This document shows, piece by piece, positions 1 through 8,061 of a stretch of DNA of 64,000 nucleotides (within the stretch, counting starts at the first letter, position 1; each line of letters opens with the position of its first letter). The notes under the pieces are model-generated. The model had not been told where the DNA came from and ran no database searches. It worked only from the letters and a program-made list of their open reading frames with translations. The stretch covers positions 1 to 64,000 of the forward strand of contig JASMLP010000004.1 in NCBI GenBank assembly GCA_030748635.1, in the 5' to 3' direction. The position numbers were made by a program, and so were the translations under genes. Origin of the DNA: Planctomycetota bacterium. Lineage in GTDB: Bacteria > Planctomycetota > JACQVV01 > JASMLP01.

Positions 1-129
1 GCCATCGCCGCCGCGACCGAAACCTGGAAGCGTTCTTCCGGCACGTCCTCTCCATCCGGAGAAACCCCGTCGGTCCCCAGTCCCTGGGGTCGCCTGGGAC
101 ACTGGCGACTGGATGGAGAAAGCCGATGA
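1..129 (+). CDS. Acyl-CoA carboxylase biotin carboxylase subunit, C-terminal fragment
   Basis: The open frame runs in from the left edge and ends at TGA 127-129, so only the last 42 residues are visible. They end in SPWGRLGHWRLDGES, which resembles the linker after the biotin carboxylase core of acetyl-, propionyl- or methylcrotonyl-CoA carboxylase alpha chains (typically DPW...GWR). The stop overlaps the start of the biotin carrier gene at 126 by 4 bases (ATGA), so the two are probably translationally coupled. The identity rests on this short motif and the neighbour. The catalytic ATP-grasp part lies outside the window, so the substrate cannot be told. Confidence 0.6.
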   Translation, partial: AIAAATETWKRSSGTSSPSGETPSVPSPWGRLGHWRLDGESR

Positions 130-638
130 AACACCAGTACCAGATCGGAAGCACCTCCTACGAGGTCCATCTCGAACCCGGCCCCGAAGGCTCGACCCGA
201 GCCCGGATCGGAGACCACGAACTTATCTTTGATCTCCGCAAACTCTCAGACGAAACCGCTCTCCTTCAGCGCGAGGGATTCCGGGACGAGATCGTCCACT
301 TCTCTCGAGAAGGAGATGTTCTCGATCTTCATCTCTCCAACCGATCCCAGCGACTGGTCGCTCAACGCGTCACCCGCAGAAAAAAGAGTGGATCCACGAC
401 CGAATCGGAACTCCACGCGCCGATGCCAGGCCGAATCGTGAAAATCAACGTGAATGCAGGAGACTCGGTCGAGTCGGGAGATTCTCTCGTGGTACTGGAA
501 GCGATGAAAATGGAACACCACATACGCGCGGGAGGCCGTTCGACAGTCCGGTCGGTCCTGGTGAACCAGGGCGACCCGGTCTCGCTGGGCACCCGACTCG
601 TCGAACTCGATCCGCTCGAATCCGACGCCCAGTCCTGA
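126..638 (+). CDS. Biotin carboxyl carrier protein of an acyl-CoA carboxylase
   Basis: The 170-residue protein carries a C-terminal biotinyl-lipoyl domain (about residues 95-165) with the biotinylation motif EAMKMEH; the lysine is the attachment site. It moves carboxylate between a biotin carboxylase (preceding gene, overlapping by 4 bases) and a carboxyltransferase. The N-terminal 90 residues match the small folded region often found before the carrier domain in propionyl/methylcrotonyl-type enzymes. No carboxyltransferase follows directly. A second, separate carrier sits at 36234-36749, so the genome has at least two biotin-dependent carboxylases. The family is secure; the substrate is unknown. 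Confidence 0.9.
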   Translation: MKHQYQIGSTSYEVHLEPGPEGSTRARIGDHELIFDLRKLSDETALLQREGFRDEIVHFSREGDVLDLHLSNRSQRLVAQRVTRRKKSGSTTESELHAPMPGRIVKINVNAGDSVESGDSLVVLEAMKMEHHIRAGGRSTVRSVLVNQGDPVSLGTRLVELDPLESDAQS

Positions 639-733
639 GTCCTCCGGACACGCCCTCTCGGCGCACCTGGGTCCCGGCCAACCCCTGAGATCGGGGTTCA
701 ATAAATACAACAAACCAAAGAATATGGGCCAAA

Positions 734-751
734 AGCCGGGTCCACCCGGCT
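734..751 (+). terminator. Possible intrinsic terminator after the carboxylase genes
   Basis: A perfect 7-bp GC-rich hairpin (AGCCGGG, loop TCCA, CCCGGCT) follows an A-run and precedes TCTTCC. The T-tract is weak, so termination may be partial. It lies between the carrier gene and the acyl-AMP ligase. Confidence 0.4.
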
Positions 752-758
752 CTTCCGC

Positions 759-786
759 TTGCACTTCTGTCTCTGGACACTACAAT
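759..786 (+). promoter_or_regulatory. Possible sigma-70-type promoter for the acyl-AMP ligase
   Basis: TTGCAC at 759-764, a 16-base spacer, and TACAAT at 781-786, about 67 bases before the chosen start at 853. The -10 is good and the -35 only partial. It sits just after the hairpin at 734-751, where a new transcription unit would begin. Confidence 0.35.
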
Positions 787-852
787 TCTCACCTTCCGCA
801 TGATGGGTGGAAGACTGGACAGGACCCACGGTCAAGCAGGCGGAGTAGTGTA

Positions 853-2709
853 ATGATGTCCGAGAATGCGACCCTCCACGCCGTTCCCGAAACCCGGACC
901 TTAACCCCGAGCACCCTTCTCGAACTGGTCGAGAGTCGTGCTGCGAACGATACGTGTCGCTTCACGGTTCTATCCGAATCCGGTGCCGAAGAGACCCGGA
1001 CCCTGGCCACCCTCCTCGAAGGAGCCGGTCGCGTTGCCGGAGCATTTCGTGCCAGCGGCATGGAGCGGGGGGATCGATTCCTTCTGATCCTTCCCAGTTC
1101 CTTCGATTTTCTGGAAACTTTTCTTGGCGGTCTCTGGGGCGGCTTTGTTCCGGTTCCGATGTCGCCGCCGACACGCCTCAATCGGATCGGAGATTACGTC
1201 GAACGGATGGAGCGAATCGTCTCCGACAGCGGCGCCCGATTCATCATCACAATCCACGAACTCCGGTCTGTACTGGTTCATGCCACCAAAGGCCTCGAAC
1301 CCGGCGCCATCCTGACCCCCATCGATCTCGCTCGTCGCGGCCAACCGATGCTCCAGCCGGTCGATGCCCAACCCGAAGAGACCGCATTTCTGCAATACAC
1401 CTCCGGGTCGACCGGCGGACCCAAGGGCGTTCAACTCACTCACGCCAACCTGATCGCCAATATCGCCGGAGGATTCGAGGGTCTTTCGATCCGCTCCGGC
1501 GAAGACATCTTCGTCAACTGGCTACCTCTCTTTCACGACATGGGCATGATCGGATGCTTTTTGTTCCCCATTCAAGCCAACTGCCATTCGATATTGATGG
1601 ACCCGCTCACCTTTCTGCGCCACCCGATCCGCTGGCTGGAAGCCATTGACCACTATCGAGGCACAATCTCCCACGCGCCAAACTTTGCCTACCAGATGTG
1701 CGCCAGCAAGATCCGCCCCCATCAAGTCGATGCCCTCGACCTCTCGTGCTGGAAAGTGGCCTTGATCGCAGCAGAACCGGTTCTTCCCGAAACCATGACT
1801 CACTTCGAGGAAGCGTTCGCTCCGATCGGCTTCGAACCCACGACCTGGTTCCCCGCCTACGGATTGGCCGAAATGTGCGTCGGAGCGACCTACAGCGATC
1901 GGGGTCGTGGAGCGATTCTGGATCGTGTCGATCGAGATCTTCTGGAAGTAAAAGGGATCGCCCGTCCTCGAACCGGCCTGCGTAGCCAGACCACCACCCT
2001 GGTCGGCTGTGGCACCCCCCCCTCCAAACACCGGATCCGCATCGTGGATACCGACGGCAACGCGCTATCCGAACGGAAGGTAGGCGAAGTCGTACTCGAC
2101 GGTCCCAGTCGGATGCGAGGTTACTTCGAGCAACCGGAAACCACCGCGAACACCATCCGGGACGGATGGCTTCATACCGGCGACCTGGGCTACCTGGCTG
2201 GAGGTCAGCTCTTCATCATCGGCCGGGCCAAAGACCTCATCATCCGGGCCGGCCGCAACTACTATCCCCAGGATATCGAAGTGGCCGCAGGTCGCGTCGA
2301 AGGGGTACGCCCCGGCGGCATTGCCGCGGTGGGGATTTCCAACGCTGAACGGGGAACCGAAGAGATGATCCTTCTGGCCGAGACCCTGACTACCGACTCC
2401 GATACGCTGGCTTCCATGAAGGTTTCCATCCGCAAATCGATCTCCAGGGCTCTCGACGTGACCCCGGATAAGATCGTCCTCCTTCCTCCACGAACCCTGC
2501 CCAAAACCTCCAGCGGAAAAATCCAACGATCCGAAGCCAAGCGTCGCTACCTCGACCAGACTCTGATCGTGCCTGGACTTCAGGCACGCCTCAAGTTCTG
2601 GCGCATCTGGTTAGGCGGCAAGCTGCGCCTCGGTTGGCTTCGCTTGCGCCAGAACGGATCCGACGACTCGGCCCGAAGGAGCAACCTCCAGTCCGAGTCC
2701 ACTCGTTAA
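853..2709 (+). CDS. Fatty-acyl-AMP ligase (FadD32/FAAL-like)
   Basis: This 618-residue adenylate-forming enzyme has the ATP-binding loop YTSGSTGGPKG, the FAAL-type motif WLPLFHDMGMIG, the A5-like FPAYGLAEM, and a C-terminal domain with HTGDLGY and a catalytic lysine region PKTSSGKIQR. FAAL enzymes activate fatty acids to acyl-adenylates, usually for transfer to an acyl carrier protein rather than CoA. The start at ATG 853 is preceded by GGAG seven bases upstream; the open frame continues back to 724, but the extra 43 residues do not resemble the family. No carrier protein or polyketide synthase is adjacent. The 3' end overlaps the convergent lipoprotein gene by 4 bases. FAAL versus FACL is judged by motif similarity only. 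Confidence 0.85.
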   Translation: MMSENATLHAVPETRTLTPSTLLELVESRAANDTCRFTVLSESGAEETRTLATLLEGAGRVAGAFRASGMERGDRFLLILPSSFDFLETFLGGLWGGFVPVPMSPPTRLNRIGDYVERMERIVSDSGARFIITIHELRSVLVHATKGLEPGAILTPIDLARRGQPMLQPVDAQPEETAFLQYTSGSTGGPKGVQLTHANLIANIAGGFEGLSIRSGEDIFVNWLPLFHDMGMIGCFLFPIQANCHSILMDPLTFLRHPIRWLEAIDHYRGTISHAPNFAYQMCASKIRPHQVDALDLSCWKVALIAAEPVLPETMTHFEEAFAPIGFEPTTWFPAYGLAEMCVGATYSDRGRGAILDRVDRDLLEVKGIARPRTGLRSQTTTLVGCGTPPSKHRIRIVDTDGNALSERKVGEVVLDGPSRMRGYFEQPETTANTIRDGWLHTGDLGYLAGGQLFIIGRAKDLIIRAGRNYYPQDIEVAAGRVEGVRPGGIAAVGISNAERGTEEMILLAETLTTDSDTLASMKVSIRKSISRALDVTPDKIVLLPPRTLPKTSSGKIQRSEAKRRYLDQTLIVPGLQARLKFWRIWLGGKLRLGWLRLRQNGSDDSARRSNLQSESTR

Positions 2710-4223
2710 CGACCCAGGCGTCCGTCCGAGATCATAACCTTCTTTTCAAGTCCGACCGACTTCTCGGCCGTTCGTCCAGTACCCACCAAGGAAGAACCCA
2801 ACTTCAAGTGGGGAGAGTACTCGATCAGAACGGGGGTTCGGGAAAGGGAGATCGCGGACGGATCCTGCGACTCGCTGGTGAAATTCCCCTCGGCATCGGA
2901 AACCACCGAAGTGACCTGGACTGAAGTCGATCCGCCAGCAGAGATCGCGTAGCTAGTGCCACTTTCCTCTTCACTCCAGAGAACCCATACCCACTTCGAA
3001 GTGAACATCACTCCACCACGGGACTGCTGCACCAAAAATCGGTACGCCCAGACCCCATCTTCTCCCTCCGAAAGAGCCCGGCAACTCTTGAAGTCACCCA
3101 GCACATCCGAAAACAGGGCAAAGCTGTAGTAGGAAAGCGCTTTGCGTCCTCCGGGATGACGTAACCCGAATCCGTACCAGGTATTGCTTTCGGAAATGGT
3201 ATCCGTACCGCTGATATAGGTGTGCCATCCGACCAGATCGACTCCGGATCCAAAACAGATCGAGAGCTTTCGAAAGAGATCGCTGGCCTGTTCGCTTTCG
3301 CTGGCGTCTTCGGTGTGACCGGACTGATCCGAGGCGATATAGGAACTTCCGATCTCGGTCGCCCAGATCGGACGATCCTCGATCCCGAAATCCTCGAGCA
3401 AGTCCTTGAGCGCGTCGATCGCACAGGGGAGTAGCTCCCAGCGATCATAGTAGTGAAAATTGACCACATCGATGACATCCAGTCGACCTCGGTCTTCCAA
3501 CTCTTCGAGAACTTCCTCGAACCAGTCGAGATGATTATAAAAAACACCGTCCACGGTTCCGGCCAGACCCCCGAGAACCAACTGGAGATCGGGATCGACA
3601 TCCTCGAGTGCCGATTTAACGCAAATCAGCAGACGAGCATAATCCTCGGCGGAAAAGTCCGACATTCCTTTGATCTCGTTGGCCACCTCGAAATGCTTGA
3701 CCCAGTACTTGTAACGAGCCGCGACCACCCGGACATACCCTTCAACCTGATCGGCGATCCTGGAGTCGCTGACATCGATCTTGTCGCCACCTGGCGTATA
3801 GAGAGACCGATCGTCGGGAGCTCCATGGCGAACCGCCGAGGTGGCTCCGATCTGAAAGAGTGTCGGGATGATATAGATCTCCGAGTCGTTGGCGATCAAC
3901 TCATCCGAAGCGGAAAAATCGTAATTGCTCGGATCATCGTAGTCGCCCGATCCGTCGTAAATCGAATGCCAGCAAACATCCGCCCCGGGAAGCTGACGGA
4001 TCCCCCCCACCCCAAGAGCCGAGAGGTCTTCGAGCATCCCCGCCGTCCCATCGAGTCCGGCCGACTCGGCTCGACTGACGGTCACGAAGTTGACCCCAAC
4101 CCGGTACGGATGAGACATCTCGACCTCATCGTCTTCACGACAACCGGGCAAAAGAGCGAGAATCAAAAGAGAAAGAATCAAAGAGAACAAAATATTCTGG
4201 GTTCGCTGGGGATACGATTTCAT
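2706..4223 (-). CDS. Lipoprotein, clan-A glycoside-hydrolase-like TIM barrel
   Basis: The 505-residue protein begins with a signal peptide and a lipobox (LLPGC, Cys about 28), so it should be membrane-anchored outside the inner membrane. Residues about 40-400 look like a (beta/alpha)8 hydrolase of clan GH-A: FEVANEI provides an NE pair for the acid/base and PIWATEIG a glutamate suitable as nucleophile. The C-terminal 100 residues resemble a small beta domain. AGGAGG lies six bases before the ATG. The substrate is not evident, and no transporter or other glycosidase is adjacent. GH5 and GH39 are both possible; I cannot choose. Confidence 0.6.
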   Translation of the reverse strand: MKSYPQRTQNILFSLILSLLILALLPGCREDDEVEMSHPYRVGVNFVTVSRAESAGLDGTAGMLEDLSALGVGGIRQLPGADVCWHSIYDGSGDYDDPSNYDFSASDELIANDSEIYIIPTLFQIGATSAVRHGAPDDRSLYTPGGDKIDVSDSRIADQVEGYVRVVAARYKYWVKHFEVANEIKGMSDFSAEDYARLLICVKSALEDVDPDLQLVLGGLAGTVDGVFYNHLDWFEEVLEELEDRGRLDVIDVVNFHYYDRWELLPCAIDALKDLLEDFGIEDRPIWATEIGSSYIASDQSGHTEDASESEQASDLFRKLSICFGSGVDLVGWHTYISGTDTISESNTWYGFGLRHPGGRKALSYYSFALFSDVLGDFKSCRALSEGEDGVWAYRFLVQQSRGGVMFTSKWVWVLWSEEESGTSYAISAGGSTSVQVTSVVSDAEGNFTSESQDPSAISLSRTPVLIEYSPHLKLGSSLVGTGRTAEKSVGLEKKVMISDGRLGR

Positions 4224-4351
4224 GGTGGACCTCCTTGGTTTAAATGGGTCCTACCGATTACGCAATCCCCATGCCGAGACCCCAGAAGATCTGCAAGCGC
4301 CTAATTTATCAACCGCTTACGGAAATTTGGATCAAGTTATAGTCGGCAATG

Positions 4352-4368
4352 TGTCAACAACCTTGACA
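4352..4368. promoter_or_regulatory. Operator-like palindrome upstream of the lipoprotein gene
   Basis: TGTCAA-CAACC-TTGACA is a perfect 6-bp inverted repeat with a 5-bp spacer, in an AT-richer 180-bp intergenic stretch 129 bases upstream of the lipoprotein start. A further CGTCAAG half-site lies at about 4375. It could bind a dimeric regulator. No regulator gene is adjacent and the site is short enough to be chance. Confidence 0.25.
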
Positions 4369-4403
4369 TCGATTCGTCAAGATCCCCTACCTCGCGGGTA
4401 CGG

Positions 4404-4955
4404 TCAGAGGATGTGACGCATGCGAGGATCCTTGATCGGCACCGGGATCCCGGCAACCACCCAGATCACCTCCCGGGCGATGCGAGTCAACTCCCGATTC
4501 GTCGTACCGAGAAGATCTCGAAAACGCGCAGTGGACGGATCCTCTGGTTCAACCCCAAGACCCACTTCACCTGACACCAGATAGACCGGACAGGGCGGAC
4601 GACGAAGCGCGGCCAGAAGAGCGCGAACCTGCCCGGAGATTTCCCGATCGCTGCGGGTTTCCATGAGATTGGTAATCCAATCAGGTATCCCGTCAATCAG
4701 GATGACATCGCAGGACGAACCCTCCTTTTCGATAATCCCGATCAACTCCTCGCCCTCCTCCACCGTCTCCCAGCTATCCCCACGATCTTTTCGGCGCCGC
4801 TCCACCCGCTCTTGCATTTGAGCATCCGCGACTCGTCGTGTGGCCAGAAACACTCTTCGGCCCGCATACTGACCGGCACCGTGCAGCGCGTAACCCCGCT
4901 TGCCGCTTCGAGCACCCCCCAGCACGAGAACCACCTCCGGGCCGATCCAGGTCAT
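4404..4955 (-). CDS. CobU-like adenosylcobinamide kinase/guanylyltransferase, active-site residues altered
   Basis: The length (183 aa) and motif order match CobU, which phosphorylates and guanylylates adenosylcobinamide in cobalamin salvage: LVLGGARSGK near the N terminus, then VFLATRR, RRKDRGDSWETVEE, a TNLM motif, SGEVGLGVEPE, RFRDLLGTTNREL and VVAGIPVPIK. Several key positions differ. The P-loop ends GKR rather than GKS/T (Arg20). The histidine normally in HRxxR, which carries GMP, is Arg54. The usual DCLTLW reads DGIPDW, and SNEVG reads SGEVG. The gene overlaps the upstream DUF885 gene by 4 bases (ATGA). Homology is clear; CobU activity is doubtful. Confidence 0.75.
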   Translation of the reverse strand: MTWIGPEVVLVLGGARSGKRGYALHGAGQYAGRRVFLATRRVADAQMQERVERRRKDRGDSWETVEEGEELIGIIEKEGSSCDVILIDGIPDWITNLMETRSDREISGQVRALLAALRRPPCPVYLVSGEVGLGVEPEDPSTARFRDLLGTTNRELTRIAREVIWVVAGIPVPIKDPRMRHIL

Positions 4956-6652
4956 CGTCTCTCAACACTCCTTTCCAGCAATACCTCCCGAAGGAGGCGA
5001 AGCGGCACCGAACCGTATGAGAGCAGTGCATCGTGAAAAGCCCGCTCGTCAAACGTTTGCCCCGCTTTGCGTGCACGGTCCTCCAGGGCTTGACGAATCC
5101 GAAGGATATCCAGATAGCCGACCAGATAGCTCATCGGCTGATTGGGAGAACGTAAATACCGTGAGACCTCTTTCTTCGCGTTGACCTCGGAGAGACCCGC
5201 TCGTTCCACTAGAAACCGCACCCCCTCCTCCTGAGTCATCGTTCCGGCATGAATGCCGATGTCGATCAACACGCGAGCGCACCGCCAAAGCCTCATCCGA
5301 AGCTGACTGAAACGAACGCGTGGCCCTTTCAGGAAACCGTGACGATACATCAACTCCTCGGAGTAGAGCCCCCACCCCTCGACAAAGAAGGGGGTGTAAT
5401 AACGGCTTCGGAGAGGCGTTTGCTTTTTCCTCGCGATCGCGAGTTGAAGGTGATGTCCAGGGTAGCCTTCATGCACGGCAACCACCTGCATCCAGGGCCG
5501 GTTGAAACCCCGTAATCTCTCCTGGTTTTCAGGGGATAGCTTCTCGCCGACCTTGGCCACCACGAATGCGCCAACCCGAGAACCGGACCGCGGACGCCGA
5601 TAGTACCCGAAGGGATAATTTCCTTTGAGGTCTTTCCCGACCACTTCCATCTCCATCGAATAGTCGGGCAAGGTGATGAATCCGGCCCGCTGAACAAAAT
5701 CCCGAGCATCGAAAGTCACCTGCCGCAAATAAGGAACGATTCCGTCTCGATCAGGATGGTCCTCCTTCAACAACTCCGAAACAGATCGCCAACCCGTCGC
5801 ATGAGGATCGATCACCCGAACCAATCGCTCCATTTCTCTCTCGGTCTCCCGCATCACCTTTCGCGCGGAATCGAGAATCTCTGCCAGAGAATGATCGACG
5901 AGATAGATTTTTTCGAGCCGGTAAACAAATTGTTCCCGGCCGATGCCTAATTGATCAGAAATGGCTCGAGGAAGTAATACGTTGTTCAGATACCCCTCAT
6001 ATTCCGAGAGAGAACCGAGAGCTTCATCCTGAATCCTCTGCGGCGATGTCCCCAGATAACCGAGTACCTTGCAGGCGGCCCCTCCCTCCTTCTCCAGGAT
6101 CTGACGAAGCCCCTTGGCTCGAGCCAAGGCACTCTTGACTTGACTCTTCTGGACTTCCTGGAGAGACCGGCTCCGTGAGAGCCGAATCCATTCGGGGACA
6201 AAGCGCAGCGCGCCATACAACGACTCCAACTCACCGGGATCCCGTTTTTGGAGCATGCGAGTCACCTCGCGAACAGGGAGCAACGGCTCATCGAGTGCGC
6301 TCAAACGCTGGCGCTCACGCGATCTGGATCTGGCAAGCATCGATTTCAGTAGATGCCAGTCGATCCAGTCCTGATCCCCAAGCCCTGCCGGATCCAGCGC
6401 GTCGATCCGTCGCTCCAGACTCCCTTGCAAACCGTTTCGGCGAACCGAAAGAGGAATTGACGAAAGATCCTTCCCGAGCGCCTCCACCCCCGGTTTGGAA
6501 CGCTCCCGAAACTGATCGTACTGTTTGAGTATCTCGCGAAACTCTTGGGACGGATCGGCTCCTGCGGTTGCAGCAAGAGCCAGAAGTAGGGCTAACCCAC
6601 GACCCAAAACCTTCCATCCACGAAAAAACCTCATGATCCCGGCCCTATCCAT
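4952..6652 (-). CDS. DUF885 family exported protein, metallopeptidase-like
   Basis: The 566-residue protein has an N-terminal signal sequence (hydrophobic LALLLALAATAGA) and the DUF885 signature HEGYPGHHLQ near residue 395, followed by ARxxxTPLRSRYYTPFFVEGW; HE...H is the presumed metal site. Members are uncharacterised zinc-peptidase-like proteins, usually periplasmic. The length is typical. Two starts are possible: ATG 6652, or ATG 6634, which gives a neater signal peptide. The stop overlaps the CobU-like gene, so the two are co-transcribed, though no functional link is obvious. Family assignment is firm; the substrate is unknown. Confidence 0.8.
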   Translation of the reverse strand: MDRAGIMRFFRGWKVLGRGLALLLALAATAGADPSQEFREILKQYDQFRERSKPGVEALGKDLSSIPLSVRRNGLQGSLERRIDALDPAGLGDQDWIDWHLLKSMLARSRSRERQRLSALDEPLLPVREVTRMLQKRDPGELESLYGALRFVPEWIRLSRSRSLQEVQKSQVKSALARAKGLRQILEKEGGAACKVLGYLGTSPQRIQDEALGSLSEYEGYLNNVLLPRAISDQLGIGREQFVYRLEKIYLVDHSLAEILDSARKVMRETEREMERLVRVIDPHATGWRSVSELLKEDHPDRDGIVPYLRQVTFDARDFVQRAGFITLPDYSMEMEVVGKDLKGNYPFGYYRRPRSGSRVGAFVVAKVGEKLSPENQERLRGFNRPWMQVVAVHEGYPGHHLQLAIARKKQTPLRSRYYTPFFVEGWGLYSEELMYRHGFLKGPRVRFSQLRMRLWRCARVLIDIGIHAGTMTQEEGVRFLVERAGLSEVNAKKEVSRYLRSPNQPMSYLVGYLDILRIRQALEDRARKAGQTFDERAFHDALLSYGSVPLRLLREVLLERSVERR

Positions 6653-6731
6653 TTCGCCCGAGGGCTGCGCCCCATCACGAGAATCCGAGATCCTTTAGCT
6701 TTCATCACCAGCGCGATTCCTGACCTGAAAA

Positions 6732-7604
6732 TCAGAGTTGCGCCATCGCGCCATAGGTTTCTGGACGACGATCTCGAAAGAACTGCCAGGTGTTACGAAC
6801 CTCCTCGATCATGTCCAGGTCGAAATCCGCCATCACCAGTTCATCCTGGTCCCTCGAGCCCTCACAGATAAGCTGGCCTCTTGGGTCGCAGAAATAACTC
6901 TGGCCGTAAAACTCACCGATGTCCCACGGCTTTTCACGTCCGACGCGATTGATCGCGGCGATGTAGTAACCGTTAGCCACGGCGTGAGCTGGCTGTTCGA
7001 GTTTCCAAAGATATTCAGAAAGCCCGGCCACGGTAGCTGAAGGATTGAAAACAATCTCCGCCCCGTTGAGCGCGAGCAACCTCGCTCCTTCAGGAAAATG
7101 ACGATCGTAGCAGATATACACTCCGACCTTGGCGTATCGGGTCTGGAATACGGGATACCCCAGATTGCCCGGCTTGAAGTAGAACTTTTCCCAGAACCCC
7201 GGATGACAGTGAGGAATGTGTTGCTTGCGATATTTGCCCAGATAGCTTCCATCCGCATCAATGACTGCCGCCGAATTATAAAGAAAGCCGCTCATCTCTT
7301 TCTCGTAGACCGGAACGATGATGACCATCTGATGTTTTTTGGCGATCTCTTGCATCATCGCAATCGTCGGACCCTCAGGAATTTCTTCCGCCGTATCCGC
7401 CCACCGAAGATCCTGTTCGGCGCAGAAGTACGGACCACAGAAGATCTCCTGAAGACAGAGAATCTGGACCCCCTTCTCGCCCGCTTCCTCGATCACCGGA
7501 AGGTGCTTTTCAATCATCTTCTGTTTGATCTCCGGAACGGAAAATTCCTCGGGAGACCAATCGTTACTCATCTGAATCAAACCGCCTCGGACCATACGTG
7601 GCAT
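6732..7604 (-). CDS. Nitrilase-superfamily amidohydrolase, probable beta-ureidopropionase
   Basis: The 290-residue CN-hydrolase has the full Glu-Lys-Cys triad: LQEIFCGPYF, KYRKQHIP and YICYDRHFPEGAR. The C-terminal pattern INRVGRE, FYGQSYF and SRDQDELV resembles beta-ureidopropionase (N-carbamoyl-beta-alanine amidohydrolase) more than N-carbamoylputrescine amidase, but the length fits the latter equally. On the same strand upstream lies an AGXT2-like aminotransferase, which could use the beta-alanine or beta-aminoisobutyrate released in pyrimidine breakdown. Dihydropyrimidinase and dihydropyrimidine dehydrogenase are not in the window. The triad is seen; the substrate is inferred. Confidence 0.75.
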   Translation of the reverse strand: MPRMVRGGLIQMSNDWSPEEFSVPEIKQKMIEKHLPVIEEAGEKGVQILCLQEIFCGPYFCAEQDLRWADTAEEIPEGPTIAMMQEIAKKHQMVIIVPVYEKEMSGFLYNSAAVIDADGSYLGKYRKQHIPHCHPGFWEKFYFKPGNLGYPVFQTRYAKVGVYICYDRHFPEGARLLALNGAEIVFNPSATVAGLSEYLWKLEQPAHAVANGYYIAAINRVGREKPWDIGEFYGQSYFCDPRGQLICEGSRDQDELVMADFDLDMIEEVRNTWQFFRDRRPETYGAMAQL

Positions 7605-8061
7605 GACATCACCCCGAATCGTTTAGGAATGCAAAATCTGTTTTAGCCTAGAGATAAGCCGGAAAAGGGCTGGAATTGTAGTCCTTTGAGACCAGATCTG
7701 CAACGATCGGGCCGTGAAGTCGAACCCAAGCTCCTCCCCACATCAAGAAACTCCCCGCAGAGCCCAACACTCAAAAACCGACCGGACAGACCTTCTGGTC
7801 ATACAATCCGACATCTCGCAGCTCAGGCGAGCAGGGAACGACTCCGGCGACCGAACAGAACGGGAAAAAACCGAACGGATCGCCGCTCGAACAACTCTCG
7901 CCCGCCTGAATCAAAATCGACAACCGAGTCGACCTCCCGAGCCGACTCTTCATGTTCTGTCCCGAGGGGAAGCGTCCCTCTTCGGTTACCGAGAGCCGAC
8001 AATCGTTCGTGGACCGAAAACCCGATCGCCCCGAAGAGATCTTGTAACGACTTTGCTTCTT
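7605..8061. other. Intergenic stretch with no recognisable gene
   Basis: This 457-base gap separates the amidohydrolase and aminotransferase genes. Both strands contain open frames, but their products are compositionally biased (rich in Arg, Ser and Pro on +), have no ribosome site, and run into the neighbouring gene. No tRNA-like or known RNA signature was recognised, and no strong terminator hairpin. It could hold a promoter for the amidohydrolase gene or an unrecognised RNA. Confidence 0.5.

Noticed and set aside
3453-4304. Plus-strand open frame opposite the lipoprotein hydrolase gene
   Set aside because: The minus-strand gene has a signal peptide, lipobox, catalytic motifs and AGGAGG; the plus frame has none.
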